Shown here: one piece after another, positions 1-8,594 of the stretch | Position numbering within the stretch: position 1 is the first letter of the stretch | Layout of the letters: each line of letters opens with the position of its first letter | Assembly: GCF_015644725.1 (NCBI RefSeq) | Contig: NZ_CP064795.1 | Location: 742,501 to 806,500 of the forward strand | Direction of reading: 5' to 3' | DNA: 64,000 nt | Source: Salinimonas marina | Lineage (GTDB): Bacteria > Pseudomonadota > Gammaproteobacteria > Enterobacterales > Alteromonadaceae | Made by a program: the position numbers and the translations under genes | The notes under the pieces: generated by a model | Told to the model about the DNA's origin: nothing | What the model saw: only the letters and a program-made list of their open reading frames with translations | Database searches by the model: none

Positions 1-58
1 GCGCAATTAAGCCAAAACCACAGTTATCCCGGGAATCATTAGGGTTGTACAAACTCAT
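1..58 (-). CDS. gltB: Glutamate synthase large subunit, N-terminal fragment
   Basis: Only the first 19 codons lie in the window; the gene continues past the left edge. The peptide begins MSLYNPNDSRDNCGFGLIA. CGFGLIA is the N-terminal signature of the mature large subunit, where the Cys becomes the catalytic nucleophile of the type-II glutamine amidotransferase domain after a short propeptide (here 12 residues) is removed. The enzyme makes glutamate from 2-oxoglutarate and glutamine. The ATG at 56-58 is preceded on the minus strand by a GAAGGAG ribosome site. gltB close to arcB matches the arrangement in E. coli and relatives. Identification rests on 19 residues plus synteny. Confidence 0.85.
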   Translation of the reverse strand, partial: MSLYNPNDSRDNCGFGLIA

Positions 59-800
59 CTTTTACTCCTTCAACCTTCGACTGGGCAAGGTACACGCTAC
101 CTCCATCACCATTAAAACTGTGTGGGGCAGTCATTCCGAGCATCGTTTTATGTAGACTTAAAGTTGCTTTAGTCCGGTGTGCCGGTTTTTGTCGTCGTTT
201 CTTATTAGAGGGTACCAGTCATGTGGTCCGCATTTTTATGCATATTTGCTGAGCGGGCCTAACAAAATAACCAGATTAAAAAATAAAATCAATCCGATTT
301 ATAGGTCATTATCACTGAACCGTTATACAGAGGTTTTTAATTCATTTAAATCAGTTGTTTAGTTTGTTTTTTTCGTTCGTTGTTTAAAGTTTGTGAAGAT
401 CTTGTTAAGCGCAGCGATTAGGATGAATATACTAATTTTTAAAAAATGGCGGTAATTTTAGAAGTGAATAAATAAGCATTTATGGGGTGGATATATTTAG
501 TTTTTAAAGGCGCGGCATAGTCCTAACGTACTGATAACTCCAGTTTTGCTACCAATACTATGTTTATTAATACCGCTGGGGACATTGACTCCATAGCATG
601 TCACCGGCCAGGGCTAGGAGGGCGTGCGGTTTCTGGCCAAAAATCATTCCTCATTGAGTCTCTCGCTGTTTCCAGATAGGCCATGTTTATTACACTTTTG
701 TAAAAACTGGTAAAGCATTTGCATTTGTCATAAGTGAAGACCATCGCCTACGCTCACGGTTAGGCAAATCTGAAATTACAAAGGTAAGAAGGTGAACACT
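59..800. other. Gene-poor region upstream of gltB
   Basis: This stretch must hold the gltB promoter on the minus strand, but I could not identify a convincing -35/-10 pair. AT-rich DNA runs from about 240 to 500. A short hairpin (GCCTA at 746-750 with TAGGC at 761-765) lies in front of the small ORF at 801. No protein-coding gene is supported; the longest open frame (177-362) lacks a ribosome site and resembles no protein I know. Confidence 0.5.
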
Positions 801-872
801 ATGTTGCTAATCAATGTGTATGATGAAGAAGAAATGGATCGTATTGCAGTGCCAGGGTACAACATAAAGTAA
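801..872 (+). CDS. Possible 23-residue peptide
   Basis: A 24-codon ORF starts ATG TTG CTA ATC and ends TAA. It is preceded by GAAGGTG at good spacing and followed about 45 bases later by a strong intrinsic terminator. The peptide is acidic in the middle (YDEEEMDR) and ends AVPGYNIK. I do not recognise it. It could be a small protein, or just an open frame inside a small RNA that ends at the terminator. It is not an obvious leader peptide: the next plus-strand gene begins 1.8 kb downstream. Confidence 0.35.
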   Translation: MLLINVYDEEEMDRIAVPGYNIK

Positions 873-916
873 CGTATATTCAGGTAGTTGCATTCTACTT
901 AAGTACTTTTAGAATC

Positions 917-967
917 AGCCAGCGACACCGCAGTTTGGCATCACCGAACTGGCACGCTGGCTTTTTT
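917..967 (+). terminator. Strong intrinsic terminator after the small ORF
   Basis: An AGCCAGCG arm (917-924) pairs with CGCTGGCT (955-962), an inner CAGTT/AACTG pairing extends the stem, and a run of T follows at 962-967. It marks the 3' end of a short plus-strand transcript covering the possible peptide at 801-872. Confidence 0.75.
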
Positions 968-1182
968 ATGTCCGCTAACAAATGATCCTTCCAGCCGAAA
1001 ACCCAGCCTGGGTGTATGCTATTTAGCCAAAGTGTTTCTATGCGGCGACAGTAACGGCTTTTAGCCCTCCCTCCGGATCTTCCTCTCCCCGTTTTTAAGT
1101 CCGAAAAAACAGAGTTTCGGACACTTTATTTCAAAAGCTGTGCTCAAGTATAGGGCAAGTACACGGTGCAACGCACACTGTG

Positions 1183-1502
1183 GGACACCCACATTTGTAT
1201 AGCAGCTGAGCAGGGGCAGAGTATTGGTGCGAGAGAAAGGCAGAGGAGCGAAAATGGACCCCCACGTCGACAAGGGAATGGAAAGGATAAAGAAAGGATA
1301 AAGAAAGGATAAAGAATGGATAAAGAATGGACACCCACTTCATTGTTATGTGTATCTGCTTGGCTGGTCTATTTAAATAGTGAATCTGTAGATGCCCTCC
1401 TACGAGAGGGCAGATAAAACTCTAAAAAAGTTACAAAATTGTTACTGGTATGTTGGCTTTCAAAAGCGCCCATAAGCAAACGAACAAAAATGGGACACCC
1501 AC
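1183..1502 (+). repeat. Dispersed GGACACCCAC decamers, left cluster
   Basis: Exact copies lie at 1183-1192, 1329-1338 and 1493-1502, with a one-mismatch copy at 1257-1266. All point the same way, opposite to the cluster at 2322-2580. Spacing is irregular (about 150 bases) and the flanks do not match each other. Confidence 0.75.
1281..1330. repeat. 11-base tandem repeat running into a decamer
   Basis: Three head-to-tail copies of GAAAGGATAAA (starting 1281, 1292, 1303) are followed by GAATGGATAAA (1314) and then GAATGGACACC (1325). The last degenerate unit merges into the GGACACCCAC decamer at 1329-1338, so the decamer sits at the edge of the microrepeat. Confidence 0.8.
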
Positions 1503-2264
1503 AAATGGCCGCTTGCAAAAACCAAGGCAAAAACAAAGCAAACTGGTAAAATTGCGCCTCCTTGTACCACTCCTGTGTCTGCCAGAACCACAAACTCAAA
1601 TAGACTAACTGTGCTATAGCTCAATGCTCATAGGCGGTTGAGCCGAAACATTTAAAAAGTGAGGCAACAGCCCTGGCAGATTAAGGTCACACTCGCGAGC
1701 TGTTGATCTAAAAGCAATTGAGCTCAAGGAGCAGGTGTATCCATGTTTGCGTTGCCCTTTCATGAACTTCAGCCACAAATGTCACTAACCTATTAGCGGG
1801 CGCCTGAGCTTCCTATTTTGCAAAGCTTACAGGGTGGGGGCTAAATCAATTGCCAGGACAAAGGCGGGTTTCCGGCTCGCTGTTTTCCGCTCGTTTTCTT
1901 CATCTGCTGTTGAGTAAAACCCATTGATAGTCAGATGCTAAGCACCCTACGAACTCGAAGAATTTATCGCCGCTCGGTGAAAGACGTAATCGCATTTTCA
2001 AAAACCGAATGGGCAAAAACGCAAAAAATAAAAACAAATCAGGGCTCTATTTGGGTGGGGGCCTGATGTCTTAACCTGGCTTTTCGCGGAACGCCCCAAT
2101 ACGTTGGCGGACACACCGCCGTTAACATACCAATAGTCACGCGGTTACGGTGTGGGCCCCCTTCTGTTGAGATTTCAATTTGAAAGCGTCAAGGATTAAA
2201 CCTTGAAACATCTGCGGATCGGGATATTGCTTAACGTGCTGAGTTCGGGCTTAGCAGAATACTG

Positions 2265-2580
2265 ACCGTGCAAACCTTACAGACTTTTTTGCTATCTCAC
2301 ATCCTGCCGTTGTGTTTAGCGGTGGGTGTCCATGAACTGAAACTGTAAGTATTTCGCCGCGTTCTTTCGGCTTTATCTGTGGGTGTCCATGATTCAGGTC
2401 TTGGTGTATCTCACATCCTGCCAGTAGTTTTTCCTATGGGTCTCCATACACCGGAACGGAAGGTTCATAGCCACGATCTTTCGGCTTTAACTGTGGGTGT
2501 CCATGTATGAGATTCCTCTTGTCCTTGGGTGTAGCGGTGGGTGTCCATGGTTTAGATTTTAGTTTTTCCTGTGGGTGTCC
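2265..2580 (-). repeat. GTGGGTGTCC tandem array, 57/114-base period
   Basis: Plus-strand GTGGGTGTCC copies start at 2322, 2379, 2493, 2537 and 2571, with a degenerate copy ATGGGTCTCC at 2436. The first four steps are exactly 57 bases. Two kinds of 57-base unit alternate: one ends in CTTTCGGCTTTATCT or CTTTCGGCTTTAACT, the other contains TCTCACATCCTGCC, so the higher-order period is 114 bases. The array ends about 115 bases before the arcB start and could lie in its leader. No inverted termini or ORF accompany it. Confidence 0.85.
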
Positions 2581-2697
2581 ATGCATGGGATCGTAACGGT
2601 CGGTTTGACACTAATCCGGTCTCAACCACTTTGCTTTGTTTGCCCGGGGCCTAAGACCTGCTAGGATAACCGCAATTTTATTCGTGAAATAAGTGTT

Positions 2698-5058
2698 ATG
2701 CATCAGGATTCACCCAACGATTCATGGGCTATACGCATAGCTCAGTTTGTGAAGCGCTTCGGCACACTCAAACTCAGTATTTTGTTTGTCACCGCAACTT
2801 TGGTTTTTACCCTGGTGGCGTCTTACCTGGTGCGCATCAGTTTGGGCAAGTCGGTGCAACCTGATGACTTTATTATCGCCATCATCATCACCTTGTTGTC
2901 GGCGCCCTGGGTACTGTATTTTTTCAGCGAACTGGTGAAACAGCTGGAAAGCTCTCGTACCAACCTTAAAGAGGTGGTCAGTCAGCTTGAGCGCTTGCGC
3001 GAAGAAGATGTATTTCTGAACCGGGAACTGCAAAATAATGTGCGTCAACTCAATCACGAAATCGAGCAGCGCAAGCGGGCGCAGGAAGAACGTGAAGCCG
3101 TATTTAAAGAGCTGGAACGGGAAATCGAAGACAAGTCATCTTCTGAAGAGCAGGCCCGGCGTTTATCTACGCTGCTGCGCTCTATTATCGACGCCTCACC
3201 CGACCTGATTTATTACCGCAATGAAGAAGGTCGCTTTGCTGGATGCAACCGTATTGCCGAAATGCTGACCGGCAAGACCGAGCAAGAGCTGGTAGGGCTC
3301 ACGCTTCACGATGTCTTTGAAGAAGATTTAGCCGCCCAGATTGTCGCCAGTGATCGCGAAGTGCTGGAAACCAACGCCAGTATGACCGAAGAATTGTGGC
3401 TGCGCTTTGCTGACGGCCGCCGTCGTTACTTTGAAATGAAACGGGTACCGTTTTTCGATAAAGCCGGTAACCGTTTAGGTCTGCTGGCCTTTGGACGGGA
3501 TATGACCGAACGCAAACAGGCAGAAAGCGCGGCGGAAAAAGCCAGTACGGATAAAACCCGTTTTATTGCCACCATCAGCCATGAGCTGCGCACACCGCTA
3601 AATGGTATCGTGGGTCTGAGCCGAATGCTGCGTGATACCGAACTGTCGGATGAGCAATTTAGCTGGGTCAGTACCATTTACGCCAGCGCCATCACTCTTG
3701 GCAATATCTTTAACGACATTATTGATTTGGACAAACTTGATCGCGATAAGCTTGAACTGAGCCTTAAGACCGTCTCGCTGCGCGATTTCACCGAAGAATT
3801 ATCAAGCATCATCCGCTTGTTGGCGGCAGATAAAAATTTAGAGCTGGTGTCTGATATTCACGAGCCCTTACCGCAGATGATTGAGGTGGATGGCACCCGT
3901 TTACGCCAGATTTTATGGAATATTTTGTTCAATGCGGTCAAGTTCACCCACAAAGGCTATGTGAGCCTGTCGGTTTCAGCCACCCAGCCTGTTAAAGAGG
4001 CGTGTGTGGTCAGCTTTGTCATTGAAGACACTGGGGTGGGGATACCCGATACCGAGCTGGATAAAATTTTTGCGATGTATTATCAGGTCGATCATCCTGA
4101 TCATCAGTCTGCTACCGGCACCGGAATTGGTCTGGCGATTTGTAAGCAAATGGTCGAGCTGATGCATGGCGAAATCCGGGTTACCAGTGAAGTGGGCAAA
4201 GGCACCCGATTTGAAATTGATTTACCGGTACAGATTTCGACCAAGCCAATGCAGGTTTCAAAACTGCTGGTTACCGATCTGAAGATACTGCTGGTGGAAG
4301 ACATTGAACTCAATGTAATGGTCGCCAAAGCTCTGCTGGAAAAATTAGGACAGCATGTGGATGTGGCGATGACCGGTCAGGATGCGATTGATAAAGTACG
4401 TGCCCAGCAATACGACCTGATCTTATTGGATATTCAGCTACCAGATATGTCCGGCTTTGATGTTGCCAATGTGCTAATTGAAGAAGATTTGGTGATGCAA
4501 ACCCCGATGGTCGCATTGACCGCGAATGTGATTAAAAAGCGCGAAGAATATCTTGAAAATGGCATGGACGATATTATTGCCAAGCCCATCAAGAAAAGTC
4601 GGGTAATCGAGGTCTTCAATTCCTTGTTTGCCGAGCCGGCGGCCCCCACTGCGCTTGAGGCCGAGCAGCGTAAACCTAAAGCCGAGGCCAGTAAGTCTCT
4701 TAATAACATTCTGGATATGGATTTGCTGCAAATGCTGGTGGATACCATCGGCGAAGATATGGTGCGTGCCAGCGTCAAAGTTTTTCAGGATAAAATGCCT
4801 GAATATATGGAAATACTGCAGCTGAATTTAAGCGCCGATGAAAAGTCAGAAGTTTGTTCACAGGCGCACAAGATCAAAGGGGCGGCGGGCTCAGTAGGCC
4901 TGGCACGGGTCCAGCGTATTGCTAATCAGATTCAGCAGGGCGATCACCCGGCCTGGTGGCAGAATGTGCATGACTGGGTTGAAGAGCTGCAGATGGCGGT
5001 AGCGCATGATATGGAAGCGTTACAGAAATGGCTGAGCAGTCAGCCAATAGACGATTAA
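2698..5058 (+). CDS. arcB: Aerobic respiration sensor kinase ArcB
   Basis: The 786-residue protein is a tripartite hybrid histidine kinase of normal ArcB length. It has two membrane helices (about 24-46 and 58-78), a linker coiled coil (80-155), a PAS domain (about 160-275), HisKA with His295 in ISHELRTP, HATPase with DTGVGIP and GTGIGLA, a receiver with Asp578 in LLDIQLP, and a C-terminal HPt with His724 in AHKIKGAAG. It senses quinone redox state and phosphorylates ArcA (not in the window). Cys183 (AGCNR) matches the first redox cysteine of E. coli ArcB. The position of the second (E. coli Cys241) reads RRYFE, so that cysteine is absent. gltB nearby supports orthology. Confidence 0.93.
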   Translation: MHQDSPNDSWAIRIAQFVKRFGTLKLSILFVTATLVFTLVASYLVRISLGKSVQPDDFIIAIIITLLSAPWVLYFFSELVKQLESSRTNLKEVVSQLERLREEDVFLNRELQNNVRQLNHEIEQRKRAQEEREAVFKELEREIEDKSSSEEQARRLSTLLRSIIDASPDLIYYRNEEGRFAGCNRIAEMLTGKTEQELVGLTLHDVFEEDLAAQIVASDREVLETNASMTEELWLRFADGRRRYFEMKRVPFFDKAGNRLGLLAFGRDMTERKQAESAAEKASTDKTRFIATISHELRTPLNGIVGLSRMLRDTELSDEQFSWVSTIYASAITLGNIFNDIIDLDKLDRDKLELSLKTVSLRDFTEELSSIIRLLAADKNLELVSDIHEPLPQMIEVDGTRLRQILWNILFNAVKFTHKGYVSLSVSATQPVKEACVVSFVIEDTGVGIPDTELDKIFAMYYQVDHPDHQSATGTGIGLAICKQMVELMHGEIRVTSEVGKGTRFEIDLPVQISTKPMQVSKLLVTDLKILLVEDIELNVMVAKALLEKLGQHVDVAMTGQDAIDKVRAQQYDLILLDIQLPDMSGFDVANVLIEEDLVMQTPMVALTANVIKKREEYLENGMDDIIAKPIKKSRVIEVFNSLFAEPAAPTALEAEQRKPKAEASKSLNNILDMDLLQMLVDTIGEDMVRASVKVFQDKMPEYMEILQLNLSADEKSEVCSQAHKIKGAAGSVGLARVQRIANQIQQGDHPAWWQNVHDWVEELQMAVAHDMEALQKWLSSQPIDD

Positions 5059-5070
5059 TATAAGGCCGTT

Positions 5071-5619
5071 ATGAGTGCTCAACCCCCACCGCCTTTTTCC
5101 AATACGCCGGTAGCGCCTGACTCGCTGCCGGATATCTGGACCCTTCAAACCAGTGCGGTTTCACCTCGCTATCGCCAGCTTAACCTTACGACGGTAGCAG
5201 TGATTTTTTCAGGCCTGCTGGTGATTATCACCGGCTTTCGTTTTCAGCCCTGGTTCGGGCTTACCGCTGAACTGCAGGCAGCATACCCGCGGGCATGCAT
5301 GTTACTGGCAGCCGTGGGACTGGTTTGGTTTGTGTATCATTTTTTTGCGGACTTACGCGTGCGTTATGCGCTGCGTGAGCAAGATTTGGTTTTGCATAAG
5401 GGGTTGATTTTCAAAAGTATAAGCTGCCAGCCGATTTTGCGCATCCAGCATATCGAGCTTAAACGGGGCCCCCTGGAAAGACTGGCCGGATTAGCCAGCT
5501 TGCAGGTGTTTTCGGCTGGCGGCGCCGGGCATACCTTTGAAATTCCCGGCTTGCCGGTAGCCCGGGCCCAGCAATTGCGTCAGTTTATTCTCAGCCACAA
5601 AGAGCTGGATGCCAAATAA
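5071..5619 (+). CDS. PH-domain membrane protein, YdbS-like
   Basis: A 182-residue bacterial PH-domain (bPH2/DUF304) protein. A Pro-rich N-terminus is followed by two membrane helices (about 45-64 and 75-95), then a C-terminal PH-like domain with the family run SISCQPILRIQHIELKRGPL and a glycine-rich segment AGGAGHTFEIPG. It starts 12 bases after arcB and 15 bases before the longer PH-domain protein; such short-plus-long pairs (YdbS/YdbT) are usual. Such proteins are membrane-bound and of uncertain function. Confidence 0.85.
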   Translation: MSAQPPPPFSNTPVAPDSLPDIWTLQTSAVSPRYRQLNLTTVAVIFSGLLVIITGFRFQPWFGLTAELQAAYPRACMLLAAVGLVWFVYHFFADLRVRYALREQDLVLHKGLIFKSISCQPILRIQHIELKRGPLERLAGLASLQVFSAGGAGHTFEIPGLPVARAQQLRQFILSHKELDAK

Positions 5620-5634
5620 CCCGACAGAGGCACT

Positions 5635-7220
5635 ATGAATAAGCACGACACCCTCCCTGAGGCCGAGGTTGAGCTGGACACCGGTAAGCACTGGCGGCGG
5701 CTATCGCCCATCGCCATGTTGTATTTCGTGGCCAGCGGCTTCAAAACCCTGGTTCAGAATGGGTTGTATGCTATTCCGGCGCTGGCGATAGGCTCGCAGA
5801 CAACGAGTATTACCACAGCAAGCTGGTTTATCCCGGCCTTGGGCGGCATCGCTCTGGTGATCGTGGGCTCGGCGGCACTTAGCTATTTTTTCTATCATTT
5901 CAGGGTTCGCAATAACCATGTCGAGATTCGCCGCGGCATGTTTAGCCGGCGGCATATCAACCTGCCTTTCTGGCGAATTCAAAATGTAAAAGTCGAACGA
6001 CCATTTTATTATCGGTTTACCCGCTTTTCGGTAGTGATTCTGGATACCGCCGGCTCTGCTAGTGAAGAAGCCAGTCTGGTGGCGGTCTCAACCAGCTATG
6101 CCACCACCTTGCGTGCCCAAATTCTTGCTTCACGAAGCGACTATTTGCAGCACCGAAATAAGGATGAGGCAGAAGCAGAAGCCTCACCTTCGGCTGATGA
6201 ATCCCCGGACCAGGACCAGGAGCAGGTTATAAATACCCGATCAGTCAAAGATCTAGTGATTCACGGGATCACCAACAACCGGGTGTGGATTTTATTAGGC
6301 GCCCTGGTACCGTTTTTTGATAACCTGGCCGTCGGTATCAATGATTATCTGGAGCAGTATGGGCTGCAACTGGAACAGCTTGCCGGGTCAGGTACCATCG
6401 CCTGGTGGCAATGGGGCTGTACCTGGCTTCTGTGACCCTGATCATTCTGGCGTTAATGGGGCTATTGTCGGTGGGCGGCTCGCTGCTGACCTATTACGGG
6501 TATACCCTGTCCAAAGACGGCGATCGGTATATCCGGCGCAGCGGGTTGTTGTCCCGCCAGGAGGTGAGTATGCGCGAAAGCCGTATTCAGCTGGTGGCGA
6601 TAAAGCAGGACTGGCTGGATAAATTGCTGAGCCGGGCCAATTTGTTTTTTGAACAAAATAGAAGCGGGCAGCAGCAGGACCAGGAGCTGATGGCGGCCAA
6701 TAAATTGCTAGTGCCTTCGGTTACCACCGCCCAGGCGCAAACGTTGGTCAGTCATGCTTTTAATGACTGTTCACCCATGCAGCAGTCGTATCGGCGGGTG
6801 TCTGAGTTTTATGTTACCCACCATCTGCTGGTGCGGTTATTGCCCCTTACTGTGCTGCTCGGTGTACTGGGGTTTGAGCTCAGACAATGGGTTGGCGTGG
6901 CAGTGGTGGCGACAGGGATGACGATGGCGGTGATAGTTTTGTTATTACGCTACTGGCGTTGGGGCTACAGCTACGATGCGCGTTATCTCTATGTGCGCAA
7001 TGGTTGTATTGGCCTCGATTACCGATGTTGTCCGCTGTACAAGGTTCAGCAGGTTAAATACCAGCAAAGTGTCATGATGAAACGGCGTGGCGTCGCGAGT
7101 CTGAAAATAGTCCTGGCCAGTGGCTGTGTCACCATACCGTTTATGGGCGAGTCTCAGGCCAGGGACCTGATGAACCGGTTGTTGTATGAAACAGAAAGTA
7201 CCCGGCGCTCGTGGATGTAA
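5635..7220 (+). CDS. PH-domain membrane protein, YdbT-like (one-base frameshift)
   Basis: The reading frame breaks near 6403-6408. The first part (from ATG 5635) ends in a stop at 6433-6435, and the second part resumes in another frame just before it and continues to 7220. Restoring one G in TGGTGGCA gives a 528-residue protein with a membrane anchor (about 25-45 and 60-85), a first PH domain (FRVRNNHVEIRRGMF, LPFWRIQNVKVERPF), a central membrane pair, a second PH domain (YIRRSGLLSRQEVSMRESRI), a third membrane pair and a last PH repeat (YLYVRNGCIGLDYRCCPLYK). This three-repeat layout is normal for YdbT. The break is probably a sequencing error. Confidence 0.8.
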
Positions 7221-7366
7221 ACCCGGTCTGCTATTACACTTACAAACCGGTAATCACTGAATAATTCGCACCCACAGTCATCTATGGGATAAATCGCCGG
7301 CTACCGCTAACCCAGGTACCTGGTGCAAGGCACCTGGTAAAAGGTAAAAAGTTCCCGAAGCCCGAC

Positions 7367-8542
7367 TCAAGACACCGGCGGTACCCTTACAAAGCCTTCC
7401 ATCAGCACTCTGGCACTGCGGCTCATGATCGCTTTTTCGACCTGCCAGTGAGTGTCACAGTAGCGAGCCTTGGCGCCCACTTCCAATGTACCGGAAGGAT
7501 GACCAAATACCACCGACTCGCGCTCTGTACCGCCGGCGGCTTCATTGACCAGGGTGCCGGGGATAGCCGCTGCGGTGGCAATGGCGACTGCCGCGGTCCC
7601 CATCATGGCATGGTGTAGTTTTCCCATCGACAACGCACGTACCAGCATATCCGTGTCTTTAGCTTCAACGGTTTTACCGCTGGAGGCTTTGTAAGAAGCA
7701 GCGGGCGCCACAAAAGCCACTTTAGGGGTATGCTGGCGCTGGGCAGCTTCCCCAATGTTCTGAATAAGGCCCATTTTAACCGCGCCATGGGCACGAACTG
7801 ATTCGAACATAGCCAGGGCGGTGGCGTCGCCGTTAATATCTTCCTGCAGCTCGGTCCCGGCATAGCCGATGTCGGCGGCCCGCACAAAAATAGTCGGGAT
7901 CCCGGCGTTGATCATAGTGACATCAAGATGACCTACGCCCGGCACTTCAAGCACATCCTGGGTGTTACCGGTCGGAAATAAGGGTTCGCTGGCATCGGCA
8001 GGATCCATAAACTCGACTTTCACTTCAGCTGCCGGGAAGGTGACCCCATCGAGCTCAAAGTCACCGGTTTCCTGTACCTGACCATCGGTAATGGGAATAT
8101 GCGCCACGATCGCTTTTTGAATATTAACCTGCCAGATCCGCACTACCGCCACACCGTTTTCGGGGATACGTGAAGCATCGACCAGATTATTGGTGATGGC
8201 AAAAGCACCCACTGCTGCAGTGAGATTGCCGCAGTTACCGCTCCAGTCGATATGAGGTTTATCAATGGCGACCTGCCCAAACAGATAGTCGACATCGTAG
8301 TCCTGACGTTCACTTTTGGACAAAATGACCGTTTTGCTGGTACTGGAGGTGGCACCGCCCATTCCATCCGTGTGTTTTTGGTAAGGATCGGGGCTACCAA
8401 TAACCCGTAACAATAGCGCATCACGATAGGGGCCGGCGTGTTGAGCTGCTTCAGGTAAATCCTTTAACGCAAAAAAAACACCCTTGCTGGTACCGCCGCG
8501 CATATAGGTTGCCGGGACCCGTAATTGTGAAGGATGAGACAT
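7367..8542 (-). CDS. prpF: 2-methylaconitate cis-trans isomerase PrpF
   Basis: 391 residues, with YMRGGTSKGVFF near the N-terminus (about 13-24) and DGMGGATSSTSKTVIL, both typical of the PrpF/DUF453 family of diaminopimelate-epimerase fold. PrpF isomerises the trans-2-methylaconitate made by AcnD so that the next hydratase step can proceed in the 2-methylcitrate cycle. It is the last gene of the minus-strand prp operon, 52 bases after acnD. The acnD-prpF pair replaces PrpD in many marine gammaproteobacteria and pseudomonads. Confidence 0.93.
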   Translation of the reverse strand: MSHPSQLRVPATYMRGGTSKGVFFALKDLPEAAQHAGPYRDALLLRVIGSPDPYQKHTDGMGGATSSTSKTVILSKSERQDYDVDYLFGQVAIDKPHIDWSGNCGNLTAAVGAFAITNNLVDASRIPENGVAVVRIWQVNIQKAIVAHIPITDGQVQETGDFELDGVTFPAAEVKVEFMDPADASEPLFPTGNTQDVLEVPGVGHLDVTMINAGIPTIFVRAADIGYAGTELQEDINGDATALAMFESVRAHGAVKMGLIQNIGEAAQRQHTPKVAFVAPAASYKASSGKTVEAKDTDMLVRALSMGKLHHAMMGTAAVAIATAAAIPGTLVNEAAGGTERESVVFGHPSGTLEVGAKARYCDTHWQVEKAIMSRSARVLMEGFVRVPPVS

Positions 8543-8594
8543 AACAATACTCCTGTTACAGGGCCATCAGGCAGTGCCAGTGGCCCTGATTACG

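Larger units (their letters stand above)
873..2697. other. 1.8-kb non-coding region upstream of arcB
   Basis: I see no supportable protein gene here. The region holds the terminator at 917-967, three scattered GGACACCCAC decamers (1183, 1329, 1493) plus the variant GGACCCCCAC at 1257, an 11-base tandem repeat at 1281-1323, and the GTGGGTGTCC array at about 2265-2580. A GGCGG/CCGCC hairpin lies near 2106-2120. A TTGACA at 2605-2610 could be a -35 element for arcB, but no good -10 follows at the usual spacing. Minus-strand open frames at 1061-1599 run through the repeats and look fortuitous. Confidence 0.6.

Noticed and set aside
1061..1599. Minus-strand ORFs of 64-76 codons
   Set aside because: They overlap each other in several frames across simple repeats, lack ribosome sites and resemble no protein family.
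2265..2580. CRISPR array with a 10-base repeat
   Set aside because: The repeat is too short, the intervening segments themselves repeat in alternation, and there are no cas genes.
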